From contig QKJO01000030.1 of assembly GCA_003249275.1 (NCBI GenBank), positions 1-12,770 of the forward strand: a stretch of DNA of 12,770 nt, written 5' to 3'. Shown piece after piece: positions 1 to 7,172 of this stretch (its first letter is position 1; every line of letters starts with the position of its first letter). Both the position numbers and the translations under genes were made by a program. The notes beneath the pieces are model-generated. The model worked only from the letters and a program-made list of their open reading frames with translations. It ran no database searches and was not told the origin of the DNA. This DNA comes from Spirochaetaceae bacterium (GTDB lineage Bacteria; Spirochaetota; Spirochaetia; Spirochaetales_E; Spirochaetaceae_B).

Positions 1-339
1 AGTAAAGAGGACCTCTTTTTAGCTGAAGATTCTGAAGGAACGACTCTTTCCGTCTCCACGGTCGACAACACCCCCAGGGGGGACAGTGAGTTCTGGCAGA
101 AAGCGCTCCTGTTTCATCTCTCCGACTACTATGAAAATGCCGAACCTCTTGTCCTTCATCTGGGATCTAAGGAATTCCCGGGAGTGAAGTTCACAAGCAA
201 GGACAGGACTCCCTTTCAGTATATTGTGGCGGTATTGAGTGACGACAGGGATCTGCAGGTGGTTGAGATATTTTCACCCCGGTCCGACAGGGACCTGACC
301 CCGCTGTTCAAAGCCCTTGAAAGAGGAGAGATCAAATGA
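1..339 (+). CDS. C-terminal part of an unknown protein (5' end outside window)
   Basis: An open frame runs from base 1 to a TGA at 337-339 and gives 112 residues with no start inside the window. Its stop overlaps the next gene's start as ATGA, so the two are co-transcribed and probably translationally coupled. I do not recognise the family. The visible sequence resembles the C-terminal 100 residues of the next protein: both carry an S-EG turn, a short beta-like stretch, a [DN]N-PR motif, then FW-x3-AL, an aromatic/Gly-Tyr stretch, and a final pair of beta-like strands rich in Leu/Val/Ile. This suggests a paralogous domain, and by analogy a secreted or envelope-attached protein. The localisation is inference because the N-terminus is missing. 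Confidence 0.75.
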   Translation, partial: SKEDLFLAEDSEGTTLSVSTVDNTPRGDSEFWQKALLFHLSDYYENAEPLVLHLGSKEFPGVKFTSKDRTPFQYIVAVLSDDRDLQVVEIFSPRSDRDLTPLFKALERGEIK

Positions 340-1337
340 AACTGAATGCTTTCATCCTTTCAGGATTTCTCTTTCTTATAATTTCGTCAGTCACCGTCTA
401 TTCACAGGACTCGGGTGGAATTTCGGATACCCTCTACAATGAGATTTCCGCCCGGCTGCTTGTCAAAGACAGGGAGCAGGCAGCCGACGACATCAGTCTC
501 TGGGCCGAGGAAAAAGGCGGCTATTTTACAGAGAAAACACTGGACAGGCTTGTCCTGCGGATACCCGACAGGAACATTGAAGAATTGAAATCCCTCCTCG
601 GCAGCAAGGCGGAAGAAGTTCTGGACTTTTCACAGTATGCCTATGATCTGAGAGAAAGTCTGATGTCTGCCCAATCATCCCTCTCTGCAAAAGAAGATCT
701 TCTGAAACGGAACACGGCCTATCTGGATCAGTCCGATCTGGAGGGGACTCTGACTCTCGAGCTGGAAATCAGACGGCTTATGAAGGAGATCGATCATCTG
801 AAGGGATCCATCCGGAAGATGGAAAACGACAGGACTCTTGCCAGGGTGGAACTGCTCCTCTCTTTTAAGAATCAGACGATTCCCGACGGCAGACCGTCCC
901 GGTTCGACTGGATCAATACGGTGGATTTTTACAGTTTTATCAACTCATCCCCAACGGGAGCGGAAAGAGGGAGAAAGGGACCGCAGCTGCCCCTTCCCGG
1001 AGGATTTGCTCTGTCATCGGAAAGGCCCTGGTTTCAGGCCCTGTCTCCCGAAGGGGTCCGTATCAGACTCAGAAAGTTTAATAACTATCCCCGTCAGACA
1101 GAGGCATTCTGGGCAACCGCCCTTTTTACAAGGCTGGAAGGACTGGGCTATATCCCAGTGGATGCTGAAAACCGGGAACTTGATATGGACGGCGGCGATC
1201 CCTTTTCAGCCCGCAGCTGGGGAGTCCCCCTGGGCAATAAGGATTATATTTACCTGACCGCCCTGAGATTGAAAGGGGAAAATCTTGAAATTCTTGAAAT
1301 TGCCGGAGAGGCGGAATATGTGAAGGAATATTTCTGA
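336..1337 (+). CDS. Secreted coiled-coil protein with DUF4349-like domain
   Basis: The 333-residue protein begins with a signal peptide: Lys near the start, a hydrophobic core at residues 7-19, and a likely cleavage after VYS near residue 23. There is no lipobox Cys. Residues about 30-180 resemble DUF4349: a short beta region with a LVLRIPDRN strand, then a long charged heptad-like helix at 104-165 (coiled coil), and a closing VELLLSF strand. DUF4349 proteins usually end in a membrane helix; here there is none, and residues 225-333 instead form a separate domain that resembles the end of the upstream protein. An AGGAG-type ribosome site lies in the end of the upstream gene, and the starts and stops overlap as ATGA. 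The role is unknown; a periplasmic or envelope function is inferred from the signal peptide and operon. Confidence 0.8.
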   Translation: MKLNAFILSGFLFLIISSVTVYSQDSGGISDTLYNEISARLLVKDREQAADDISLWAEEKGGYFTEKTLDRLVLRIPDRNIEELKSLLGSKAEEVLDFSQYAYDLRESLMSAQSSLSAKEDLLKRNTAYLDQSDLEGTLTLELEIRRLMKEIDHLKGSIRKMENDRTLARVELLLSFKNQTIPDGRPSRFDWINTVDFYSFINSSPTGAERGRKGPQLPLPGGFALSSERPWFQALSPEGVRIRLRKFNNYPRQTEAFWATALFTRLEGLGYIPVDAENRELDMDGGDPFSARSWGVPLGNKDYIYLTALRLKGENLEILEIAGEAEYVKEYF

Positions 1338-1360
1338 CACTCTGCCGGGAGACCTCAGCC

Positions 1361-1389
1361 TTGACTCGGGACGGGAAAATCCTTATAAA
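1361..1389 (+). promoter_or_regulatory. Sigma-70 type promoter for pfp
   Basis: TTGACT at 1361-1366 and TATAAA at 1384-1389 are separated by exactly 17 nt. Both are one mismatch from consensus. Transcription should start near 1396, giving a leader of about 140 nt before pfp. It lies just after the upstream gene's stop, so pfp is likely an independent unit. Confidence 0.7.
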
Positions 1390-1458
1390 CATACATACAA
1401 ATCAAAGGAATCAGCGGACCTTAATTCTATACAATTCTGGTGATTAGGTCTGAATGAG

Positions 1459-1507
1459 CCCGGAAAGAGCCCGTTCCCTGTTCCGGGTACTATGTCCCCT
1501 GAGGGGA
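1459..1507 (+). promoter_or_regulatory. Two hairpins in the pfp leader
   Basis: CCCGGAA (1459-1465) can pair with TTCCGGG (1481-1487) around a 15-nt loop. TCCCC (1495-1499) pairs with GGGGA (1503-1507) around the 3-nt loop TGA. The second hairpin ends about 15 nt before the Shine-Dalgarno (AAGGAG, 1523-1528). Neither is followed by a T-run, so they are not intrinsic terminators. They could influence mRNA stability or translation; no known riboswitch class is recognised. Confidence 0.4.
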
Positions 1508-1537
1508 TTCTGAAGCAAAGACAAGGAGATTCACATT

Positions 1538-3196
1538 ATGAGTACTTTATCACCTCTGCAGAAGGTACGTTACACCTATCAGCCCAAGCTTCCTGCCGTA
1601 CTGCAGGGAGACATCAAAAACATCACCTGCGAAATGGGCGAGCCCACCCAGTCCATCGCCGACCAGGCGGAAGTCAAAGGCCTTTTCGAAAAGACCTACG
1701 GCAATCCCATCGCCCGTTTTGTCAAAGGGGCCAACCCCAATGCGGGCAAAAAAATGAATCTGGGCGTCATCCTCTCCGGCGGTCAGGCTCCCGGCGGACA
1801 CAATGTCATCGCAGGAATCTATGACGGATTGAAAAACTCCAACCCCGAATCCAAACTCTACGGTTTCCTCGGCGGCCCCGCCGGTATCATGAACGGCAAA
1901 CTTGTGGAAATCGACGACACCCTGATGGATGCCTACAGAAACACCGGAGGATTCGACATCATCGGTTCGGGCCGTGACAAACTGGAAACGGAAGAGCAGT
2001 TCGAAATGTCTCTGGCCACCTGCCGCAAGTACGACATCACCGGTGTGGTCATCATCGGAGGCGACGACTCCAATACCAACGGCGCCATCCTGGCCGAATA
2101 CTTTGCCAGAAAAGCGACGGGCATCACTGTTGTGGGTGCTCCCAAGACCATCGACGGAGACCTGAAGAACGAGTATATCGAAACGTCTTTCGGATTTGAC
2201 ACGGCCACAAAAACCTACTCCGAACTGATCGGAAACATCGAAAAAGACTCCAACTCGGCCAAGAAGTACTGGCACTTCATCAAACTGATGGGCCGCAGCG
2301 CTTCCCACATCGCTCTGGAGTGCGCCCTTCAGACACAGCCCAACGTCTGCATCATCTCCGAAGAGGTGGAACAGAAAAAGATGACTCTGGGCCAGGTCGT
2401 CGACCAGATTGCCGACACCGTGATTAAAAGAGCCGAAAAGGGCATGAACTTCGGAGTCGCCCTGATTCCCGAGGGTCTGATCGAATTCATTCCCGAAGTG
2501 GGAGCCCTCATCTCCGAACTGAACGACAAAATGGCACACCACGCCGACTTTTTCGCCACTCTGAAGACTCTGGAAGACCAGCAGGAGTGGCTGAACAAGA
2601 ACCTGAGCAAGGACTCCTCCTTTGTCTTCAGCTCACTGCCCCGGTCCATTCAGGAACAGCTCCTCATGGACAGAGACCCCCACGGCAACGTACAGGTCTC
2701 CCGGATAGAGACAGAAAAACTCCTGATCGAAATGGTCGGAGAAAAACTTTCCCAGATGAAGGTGGAAGGATCGTTCAAGGGCAAATTCAACGCCCTGGCC
2801 CACTTCTTCGGATACGAAGGCCGCTGTGCCTTCCCCTCCAACTTCGACGCCGACTACTGCTACTCCCTGGGTTACTCCGCCTTCATCCTGATGTCTCACG
2901 GTCTGACCGGCTACATCTCCAATGTGGCAGAGCTGCAGAAACCTGCGGATAAATGGGTTCCCGGCGGCTGCCCCCTGACCATGATGATGAACATGGAGCA
3001 GAGACACGGTTCCAAAAAACCGGTAATCAAAAAAGCTCTGGTAGAACTGGACGGTGCCCCCTTCAAGGCCTTTGCAGCCAGCAGAGACAAGTGGGCTGTT
3101 GAAACAGCCTTCACCTTCCCCGGCGCCATTCAGTACTACGGTCCCGATGAGATCTGCAACCAGCCCACCGAAACGCTGAAGTACGAAAAAGCATAA
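1538..3196 (+). CDS. pfp: Pyrophosphate--fructose 6-phosphate 1-phosphotransferase
   Basis: The protein reversibly phosphorylates fructose 6-phosphate to fructose 1,6-bisphosphate in the cytoplasm, using pyrophosphate instead of ATP, and so serves both glycolysis and gluconeogenesis. At 552 residues it belongs to the long PPi-PFK class known from plants, Borrelia and Treponema. Diagnostic motifs: GGQAPGG (81-87) in the phosphate-binding loop; GGDDSNTN (174-181), where the second Asp (177) is the residue that excludes [12 protein letters not shown] (202-210), with Lys203 marking PPi use and Asp206 the expected catalytic base; MGR (251-253); and [10 protein letters not shown] (311-320) for sugar-phosphate binding. 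The ATG has a good Shine-Dalgarno, AAGGAG, 9 nt upstream. Codon use is strongly C-ending for Phe, Ile, Asn and Asp, more so than in neighbouring genes, which suggests high expression. Confidence 0.97.
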   Translation: MSTLSPLQKVRYTYQPKLPAVLQGDIKNITCEMGEPTQSIADQAEVKGLFEKTYGNPIARFVKGANPNAGKKMNLGVILSGGQAPGGHNVIAGIYDGLKNSNPESKLYGFLGGPAGIMNGKLVEIDDTLMDAYRNTGGFDIIGSGRDKLETEEQFEMSLATCRKYDITGVVIIGGDDSNTNGAILAEYFARKATGITVVGAPKTIDGDLKNEYIETSFGFDTATKTYSELIGNIEKDSNSAKKYWHFIKLMGRSASHIALECALQTQPNVCIISEEVEQKKMTLGQVVDQIADTVIKRAEKGMNFGVALIPEGLIEFIPEVGALISELNDKMAHHADFFATLKTLEDQQEWLNKNLSKDSSFVFSSLPRSIQEQLLMDRDPHGNVQVSRIETEKLLIEMVGEKLSQMKVEGSFKGKFNALAHFFGYEGRCAFPSNFDADYCYSLGYSAFILMSHGLTGYISNVAELQKPADKWVPGGCPLTMMMNMEQRHGSKKPVIKKALVELDGAPFKAFAASRDKWAVETAFTFPGAIQYYGPDEICNQPTETLKYEKA

Positions 3197-3217
3197 TTTT
3201 TCAGCTGCGGAAGAAAC

Positions 3218-3252
3218 AAAAAAGCTGCCCGATCATCCGGGCAGCTTTTTTT
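3218..3252. terminator. Bidirectional intrinsic terminator between pfp and the GH9 gene
   Basis: GCTGCCCG (3224-3231) pairs with CGGGCAGC (3238-3245). The stem is flanked by six A on the left and seven T on the right, so a U-tract follows the hairpin on both strands. It serves pfp (+) and the convergent GH9 operon (-, ending at 3269). Confidence 0.92.
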
Positions 3253-3268
3253 ATCTACTTATAAAAAA

Positions 3269-4966
3269 TCAGAGACCTTCCTGCCGGACAGTACCGGCCA
3301 GAAGAAAAAACCAGGCGGCGTGGGGAATCCACTGTTCCCCCCAGCGCCAGCTGTTGTCCCCGGGGTTCCCCTCCAGAGGAGGCTGAAAGGCGATATCCTG
3401 TTCATCATCGAACCCCGAGGTTATGCCGTTGGCCACACCTCCGGGAAGGTTGTAGTAATCTCCCTCGTAGTCGGGACTGCCGGCGCCCCAGCCGTCCACC
3501 ATGGAGACACCAAAGGGGTTGAGACCCAGCTGCCAGTCCATCATGGACAGGGCGGTCTTTGCGGCTCCTGACGCTGGACAGAGCCCCTCTCCGGCTGCCG
3601 TCAGAACGGCTGCGCCCAGGGAGCTGATCCGGCTGTTCTCGCCCTGCCACCAGTATCCCGAAGGATTGGTATGAGGATAGAACCACTGCAGACGGGGTGA
3701 GGACTTGCCCTCCGTCCAGTGGCGGGGATAACGGAAGGGATCGGGGTCTGCGGACAGGGTATTCTCCAGAAAACGACAGGCCTGTCGGACCATGTTTCCG
3801 GCCTGCTCCGCTCCTTCACTCCCCGCGGCTGCCTGACGGTACTTCAGAAGGGCTATGAGAAGGAGGCCTTCATCCGAGGCATGGTAAAAGGGGATCTCTT
3901 CTTCCGGGATCACAAACCACCAGCCGGAAGTCCCGTCAAAACTGTGAAAACAGGACAGGATTCTGCGGGCATAGCCGTCTGCATCCTCCCGATAGACTGT
4001 ATTTCCCGTCGCCCTGTAGAGCTCGAGAGAAGCCGTCAGGGCGCAGTAGTAATCGATAAGATTCTCATTCCCTCCCTCGATCATTTCCCGGTTGTGGACC
4101 TTGAGGTAGGCATAGCCCTTTTCAGCCGCCTCGAGGAAGACGATACGCCTGTCCTCTTCTGCCAGAAGGGATGCCGAAGCCAGGGCGGCGCAGCTCATGC
4201 CTCCCCCTTCCCGGAAACCCGCCTTCATTGTGGAAAGACGCTCCCCCTTCTGGGTTCTGTAGGAACAGAGCATCCGGGATTCCGGGTCCTTGCTCCACCG
4301 GTCGAAGAGGGTCTTGTAGAACCAGCCCTCCCGGTCCTGCATGCGGACCAGGAAATCGGCTCCGTGGATCATCTCGGCATGGACCCAGCGGCGGAAATTC
4401 TGACCCGTCCACAGTCCCCGGCTGTCATAACGGGTGAGGATATCCCCCAGAATCCAGACGACAAGGGGCGTCTGCTGGGGAGACATGCGTCCTGCGTAGG
4501 AGAGGTGGGAGAGATACTTGCTGGTGTCGCCCGAAGCATCGTACCAGCCTCCGTGCACATCCTTCCGTTCCTCAGTCCCCCAGACGGGCGCCCGGGAATC
4601 GGCTTTGTCGTACACACCGTCGCAGCGCATGGCCTTGAAATAAACAAGGAGGTCGGAAAGATCCTTTTCGGAGACCATCTCCTTCCGGAGAGTGAAATTT
4701 TCCGAATACTCGGACCCCTCCGGGGTGTGTGTCTCAATCCTGCAGCGGCCCGGACCGATTCCCTCCAGAGAGCAGGAGAGTTTCTGAAACTTTCTGTTTT
4801 TCCACCCGGGAACAGCTTCGACGGGACCGACGGTCAGATCCTTGAGGACCCGGCCGGTAAGAGCGTCGGTCAGAGCCGCCTGATCTATCCCGGAATCCCC
4901 GGAAAACTGATAAACTCCCCGAAACCCCGATGCGAGGGAGTATCCCTTCTGATTCACATGGATCAT
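3269..4966 (-). CDS. Glycoside hydrolase family 9 protein, apparently cytoplasmic
   Basis: The 565-residue protein starts with IHVNQKGYS, typical of the Ig-like N-terminal domain that precedes many GH9 catalytic domains (residues about 1-95). The (alpha/alpha)6-barrel catalytic part follows. GGWYDASGD (139-147) matches the GH9 GGWYDAGD motif with its nucleophile-activating Asp residues, with one extra residue (Ser145). A Glu in WGEQW (544) is placed where the acid/base Glu is expected. No signal peptide is visible, so it likely hydrolyses imported oligosaccharides. The extra Ser and the cytoplasmic location resemble, as I recall, the GH9 exo-beta-glucosaminidases of Vibrio/Photobacterium more than secreted endoglucanases; the substrate is inference. 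The ATG overlaps the upstream stop (TGATG), implying translational coupling. Confidence 0.88.
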   Translation of the reverse strand: MIHVNQKGYSLASGFRGVYQFSGDSGIDQAALTDALTGRVLKDLTVGPVEAVPGWKNRKFQKLSCSLEGIGPGRCRIETHTPEGSEYSENFTLRKEMVSEKDLSDLLVYFKAMRCDGVYDKADSRAPVWGTEERKDVHGGWYDASGDTSKYLSHLSYAGRMSPQQTPLVVWILGDILTRYDSRGLWTGQNFRRWVHAEMIHGADFLVRMQDREGWFYKTLFDRWSKDPESRMLCSYRTQKGERLSTMKAGFREGGGMSCAALASASLLAEEDRRIVFLEAAEKGYAYLKVHNREMIEGGNENLIDYYCALTASLELYRATGNTVYREDADGYARRILSCFHSFDGTSGWWFVIPEEEIPFYHASDEGLLLIALLKYRQAAAGSEGAEQAGNMVRQACRFLENTLSADPDPFRYPRHWTEGKSSPRLQWFYPHTNPSGYWWQGENSRISSLGAAVLTAAGEGLCPASGAAKTALSMMDWQLGLNPFGVSMVDGWGAGSPDYEGDYYNLPGGVANGITSGFDDEQDIAFQPPLEGNPGDNSWRWGEQWIPHAAWFFLLAGTVRQEGL

Positions 4967-5331
4967 CAGCTGAAGACTCCCGCATCCACAACAAGCTGCA
5001 TCACATAGGTGACCGTGTCCATATCCATCTCAAGGGCCCAGACATTGACCAGATCCTTCAGAAACACCCAGTCATCCTGATCCAGCTGATTGTAGCCGTC
5101 GTTGTAATTGAGGTGGAAGAGATCCACCATATCCGACAGCTTCTCAATATCCTTATCCTCCACATCTCCCGGACTCAGGCAGTAATCCATCAGTTCCAGA
5201 CAGAAGTCCTCATGCTCGCCGATGGATTTGATAAAGAGTTCTCTGAGATCACTCAAAAAATCATCTGTGGTCTCAAAGTTATATTTTTTTCTGAGCTGCT
5301 TGCAGCTTCTTCCGAACTCGTTGGTATTCAT
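4966..5331 (-). CDS. Small acidic protein of unknown function, GH9 operon partner
   Basis: I do not recognise this 121-residue protein. It is strongly acidic, rich in Asp, Glu and Leu, and looks all-helical, with no signal peptide or membrane segment and only two Cys in its first half. The chosen ATG (5331-5329) has GGGAGG five nt upstream. A longer reading from a GTG at 5352 is less likely because that codon lies inside the probable -10 box and has no ribosome site of its own. The stop shares its A with the ATG of the GH9 gene (TGATG), so the pair should be made together. A helper, regulator or stand-alone function are all possible; nothing in the sequence decides. Confidence 0.8.
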   Translation of the reverse strand: MNTNEFGRSCKQLRKKYNFETTDDFLSDLRELFIKSIGEHEDFCLELMDYCLSPGDVEDKDIEKLSDMVDLFHLNYNDGYNQLDQDDWVFLKDLVNVWALEMDMDTVTYVMQLVVDAGVFS

Positions 5332-5350
5332 AAATGCCTCCCGAACCCTC

Positions 5351-5379
5351 ACTATAACCCCGGAATGATCGGGTTGAAA
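5351..5379 (-). promoter_or_regulatory. Promoter of the acidic protein/GH9 operon
   Basis: Reading the minus strand, TTTCAA (5379-5374) and TATAGT (5356-5351) are 17 nt apart. Transcription would start near 5344, leaving a leader of about 13 nt that carries the GGGAGG ribosome site. Confidence 0.5.
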
Positions 5380-5385
5380 GAGGGT

Positions 5386-5414
5386 TTCTCAATTTTGGAT
5401 TTTCCTACTATACT
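5386..5414 (+). promoter_or_regulatory. Promoter of the dCMP deaminase gene
   Basis: A TATACT -10 box (5409-5414) lies 17 nt after a weak -35, TTCTCA (5386-5391). The -35 box is only 6 nt from the divergent -35 at 5374-5379, so the two promoters lie back to back. Confidence 0.45.
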
Positions 5415-5447
5415 GGAAGAAAGTCATCTTGCCGAGGAGGAAATATC

Positions 5448-5933
5448 TTGTCTCAACACAATCGCCCCACCTGGGATGAATATTTTATGGAAGTATGCGA
5501 GGCCATCTCCAAACGGGCCACCTGCGACAGAGGCAGAAGCGGCTGTGTTATCGCCAGAGACAGACAGATTCTGGTGACAGGATATGTGGGAGCACCTCCC
5601 GGCCTGCCCCACTGCGATGAAGCGGGGCACCAGTTTAAAACCACCGTTCACGAGGACGGCCACAAGAGCCAGCACTGCGTCAGAACCGTTCATGCGGAAC
5701 AGAATGCCATCTGTCAGGCGGCGAAACGGGGAGTCTCCCTGGAAGGAGCGACGGTCTACTGCCGCATGACTCCCTGCCGGACCTGCGCCATGCTGATCAT
5801 CAGCTGCGGTATCTCCCGTGTGGTGTGCGAACGGAAATATCATGCCGGCACCGAATCGGAAGAGATGTTCGCCATGGCGGGAATCCGGCTGGAATACAAG
5901 TTCGAAGAAGTGCAGGAGTATGAAAAGCAATAA
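5448..5933 (+). CDS. Deoxycytidylate (dCMP) deaminase, ComEB type
   Basis: This cytoplasmic zinc enzyme should deaminate dCMP to dUMP, the substrate of thymidylate synthase. The 161-residue protein has the catalytic HAE motif (82-84) and PCRTC (109-113), which provide the zinc-bound His and two Cys and the catalytic Glu. It also has features special to dCMP deaminases: GAPPGLPHCDEAGH (48-61), which forms the nucleotide-binding and second-metal region, and two Cys near residues 26 and 33. The start is a TTG at 5448, chosen because GAGGAGG (5434-5440) sits 7 nt upstream; the next in-frame ATG (5487) has no ribosome site and would cut into the conserved N-terminal region. A strong terminator follows directly. 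The gene is divergent from the GH9 operon. Confidence 0.92.
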   Translation: MSQHNRPTWDEYFMEVCEAISKRATCDRGRSGCVIARDRQILVTGYVGAPPGLPHCDEAGHQFKTTVHEDGHKSQHCVRTVHAEQNAICQAAKRGVSLEGATVYCRMTPCRTCAMLIISCGISRVVCERKYHAGTESEEMFAMAGIRLEYKFEEVQEYEKQ

Positions 5934-5963
5934 AAAAAGCTGCCCCGGGGGCAGCTTTTTTTT
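5932..5963. terminator. Bidirectional intrinsic terminator between the dCMP deaminase gene and yhbY
   Basis: GCTGCCC (5939-5945) pairs with GGGCAGC (5949-5955) around a 3-nt loop. Seven A precede and eight T follow, so it works on both strands. Its A-run begins inside the deaminase stop codon. The arms are nearly identical to the terminator at 3218-3252. Confidence 0.93.
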
Positions 5964-5977
5964 AAACCGAATCCTGA

Positions 5978-6283
5978 TCAGCTCTTGGGAACATGATAGA
6001 TTCTCTTGTCATGTACGGGCTGATATCTGTAGATGAGAGCGATATTTCCTATGATTCTCACCAGATGGGACTCGGTTTTCTCAACCAGCTCTTCGGCCAG
6101 TTCCCTTCTGGACTCTTTATAATCCACAAATTTCACTTTAATCATTTCGTGGTTTTCCAGTTCGGCATCCACTGCCTTGACCACGGCGTCGGTCAGTCCG
6201 TTTCCGCCGATCATGACGACCGGTTTGAGACTGTGAGCCTTTTTGGTCAGATAACTGCGCTGAAAACCCTTTAGCGGTTCCAT
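5978..6283 (-). CDS. yhbY: YhbY-family (CRM domain) ribosome assembly protein
   Basis: This 101-residue protein is a single CRS1-YhbY (CRM) RNA-binding domain of the usual length. Bacterial YhbY associates with pre-50S particles and aids 23S rRNA maturation. Visible family marks are the N-terminal helix with RSYLTKKAHSLKPVV, the GxxG-type loop IGGNGLT (25-31) that contacts RNA, HEMIKVKFV (45-53), and the terminal IIGNIALIYR strand (77-86). The ATG has AGGAGT five nt upstream. It converges on the dCMP deaminase gene across a shared terminator and is divergent from rsmE, another ribosome-maturation gene. Confidence 0.94.
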   Translation of the reverse strand: MEPLKGFQRSYLTKKAHSLKPVVMIGGNGLTDAVVKAVDAELENHEMIKVKFVDYKESRRELAEELVEKTESHLVRIIGNIALIYRYQPVHDKRIYHVPKS

Positions 6284-6302
6284 AAATTACTCCTGATCTC
6301 TG

Positions 6303-6318
6303 CCGGACAAGGGTCCGG
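6303..6318 (-). promoter_or_regulatory. Leader hairpin before yhbY
   Basis: A perfect 6-bp stem, CCGGAC with GTCCGG, encloses a 4-nt loop. In yhbY mRNA it lies about 8 nt before the AGGAGT ribosome site. There is no T-run after it, so it may affect stability or translation rather than terminate. Confidence 0.4.
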
Positions 6319-6332
6319 ATCTCTAACCTGAC

Positions 6333-6362
6333 TGAATATGGCATTTTAAGGGGAGATTGCAA
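6333..6362 (-). promoter_or_regulatory. Possible yhbY promoter
   Basis: On the minus strand TTGCAA (6362-6357) is followed after 18 nt by TATTCA (6338-6333). The match is moderate and other hexamers in this AT-rich gap are possible. Confidence 0.35.
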
Positions 6363-6407
6363 AGCCCCCTGACCGCCATGATTTCAAATATATGCATTTT
6401 TGCCAAA

Positions 6408-6436
6408 TTTACAAAGACTTCAATCGTCTGTATACT
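6408..6436 (+). promoter_or_regulatory. Promoter of rsmE, abutting the start codon
   Basis: TTTACA (6408-6413), exactly 17 nt, then TATACT (6431-6436): each box is one mismatch from consensus. Counting from the -10 box, transcription should begin at about 6443-6445, which is where the rsmE ATG (6445) lies. Confidence 0.65.
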
Positions 6437-6444
6437 CCATGTCT

Positions 6445-7164
6445 ATGAACCTTATCCTGTTCCAGCCCGAAGAACTGAACATACCCCTCCCTGCAGGCGA
6501 TCCCCGGATCGTTCATATCAGAACCATCCTCAAGGCCGGTCCCGGCGACTCTCTGGATGCCGGCATCATTGGCGGTTCGAGGGGAAAAGCGTTCATAAGG
6601 GAGACGGGAGAAGACGGTTCCTGTCTGTTTGATTTTACACCCGAAGGCCCCTCCTCGCTCCCGGGCCCCCTGACCCTGATCATCGGAACTCCGAGACCGC
6701 CGACAGCCAAAAGACTGCTCAGGGATCTGGCGGCCTCCGGTGTCAGCCGCATGCTCTTCACCGCCACCGATCTGGGGGAGAAATCCTACCTCACCAGCCA
6801 CCTCTGGACAAAGGAGGAGTATCTGGAGGCGGTTCTGCAGGGGATGTCCCAGGGTGAAACCACAATCATGCCCGCCGTGGAGAAATATTACTCCCTTTAT
6901 AAGTGCATCGATCAGCTGCCTGATGAGACCGACAGACTGGCTCTGGACAATGTGACTCCCGATCTCCCGCTGAAACAATATGATCCCGTCCACAGCAGGT
7001 GCTGTCTCGCCGTCGGCCCCGAACGGGGATGGAGCGACCGGGAGAGAGAAATCTTCAGAGAGAGGGGGTTCAGCATCTGCTCAATGGGTGAGAGAGTCCT
7101 CCGGACTGAGACGGCGGTCCATGCGGGAACAGCCCTGATCCATGCGGCCCTGGGCTATATCTGA
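6445..7164 (+). CDS. rsmE: 16S rRNA (uracil-1498-N3)-methyltransferase
   Basis: RsmE uses S-adenosylmethionine to methylate U1498 of 16S rRNA on the 30S subunit. The 239-residue protein has the family length: an N-terminal PUA-like RNA-binding part (about 1-70) and a C-terminal SPOUT (knotted) methyltransferase domain. GPERGWS (191-197) matches the GPEGGFS loop, with Arg in place of the first of the paired glycines, and GERVLRTETA (215-224) is the SAM-binding knot motif. I chose the ATG at 6445 because it gives the family's N-terminus. The ATG at 6439 and the TTG at 6400 overlap or precede the promoter boxes. There is no Shine-Dalgarno before any of them, which together with the promoter position points to a leaderless message. 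It ends 8 nt from the convergent NIF3-like gene. Confidence 0.9.
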   Translation: MNLILFQPEELNIPLPAGDPRIVHIRTILKAGPGDSLDAGIIGGSRGKAFIRETGEDGSCLFDFTPEGPSSLPGPLTLIIGTPRPPTAKRLLRDLAASGVSRMLFTATDLGEKSYLTSHLWTKEEYLEAVLQGMSQGETTIMPAVEKYYSLYKCIDQLPDETDRLALDNVTPDLPLKQYDPVHSRCCLAVGPERGWSDREREIFRERGFSICSMGERVLRTETAVHAGTALIHAALGYI

Positions 7165-7172
7165 ATCAGGAT

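Noticed and set aside
1459..1507. A terminator or known riboswitch in the pfp leader
   Set aside because: The hairpins have no T-run, and I recognise no conserved core of a known riboswitch class.
1550..2542. A 330-codon minus-strand open frame
   Set aside because: It is antisense to pfp. The sequence is a Gly/Val/Asp/Phe-rich mirror of strongly biased C-ending codons, not a protein.
3719..5008. A 429-codon open frame on the plus strand
   Set aside because: It lies antisense to the GH9 gene, its translation shows no family or sensible composition, and it has no ribosome site. It arises from the codon bias of the real gene on the other strand.
5332..5352. GTG start for the acidic protein at 5352
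   Set aside because: The GTG lies in the likely -10 box, and the ATG at 5331 has an ideal GGGAGG five nt upstream.
4930..5577. A 215-codon plus-strand open frame
   Set aside because: It covers the acidic protein gene in antisense, crosses both divergent promoters and overlaps the dCMP deaminase start. No domain is seen.
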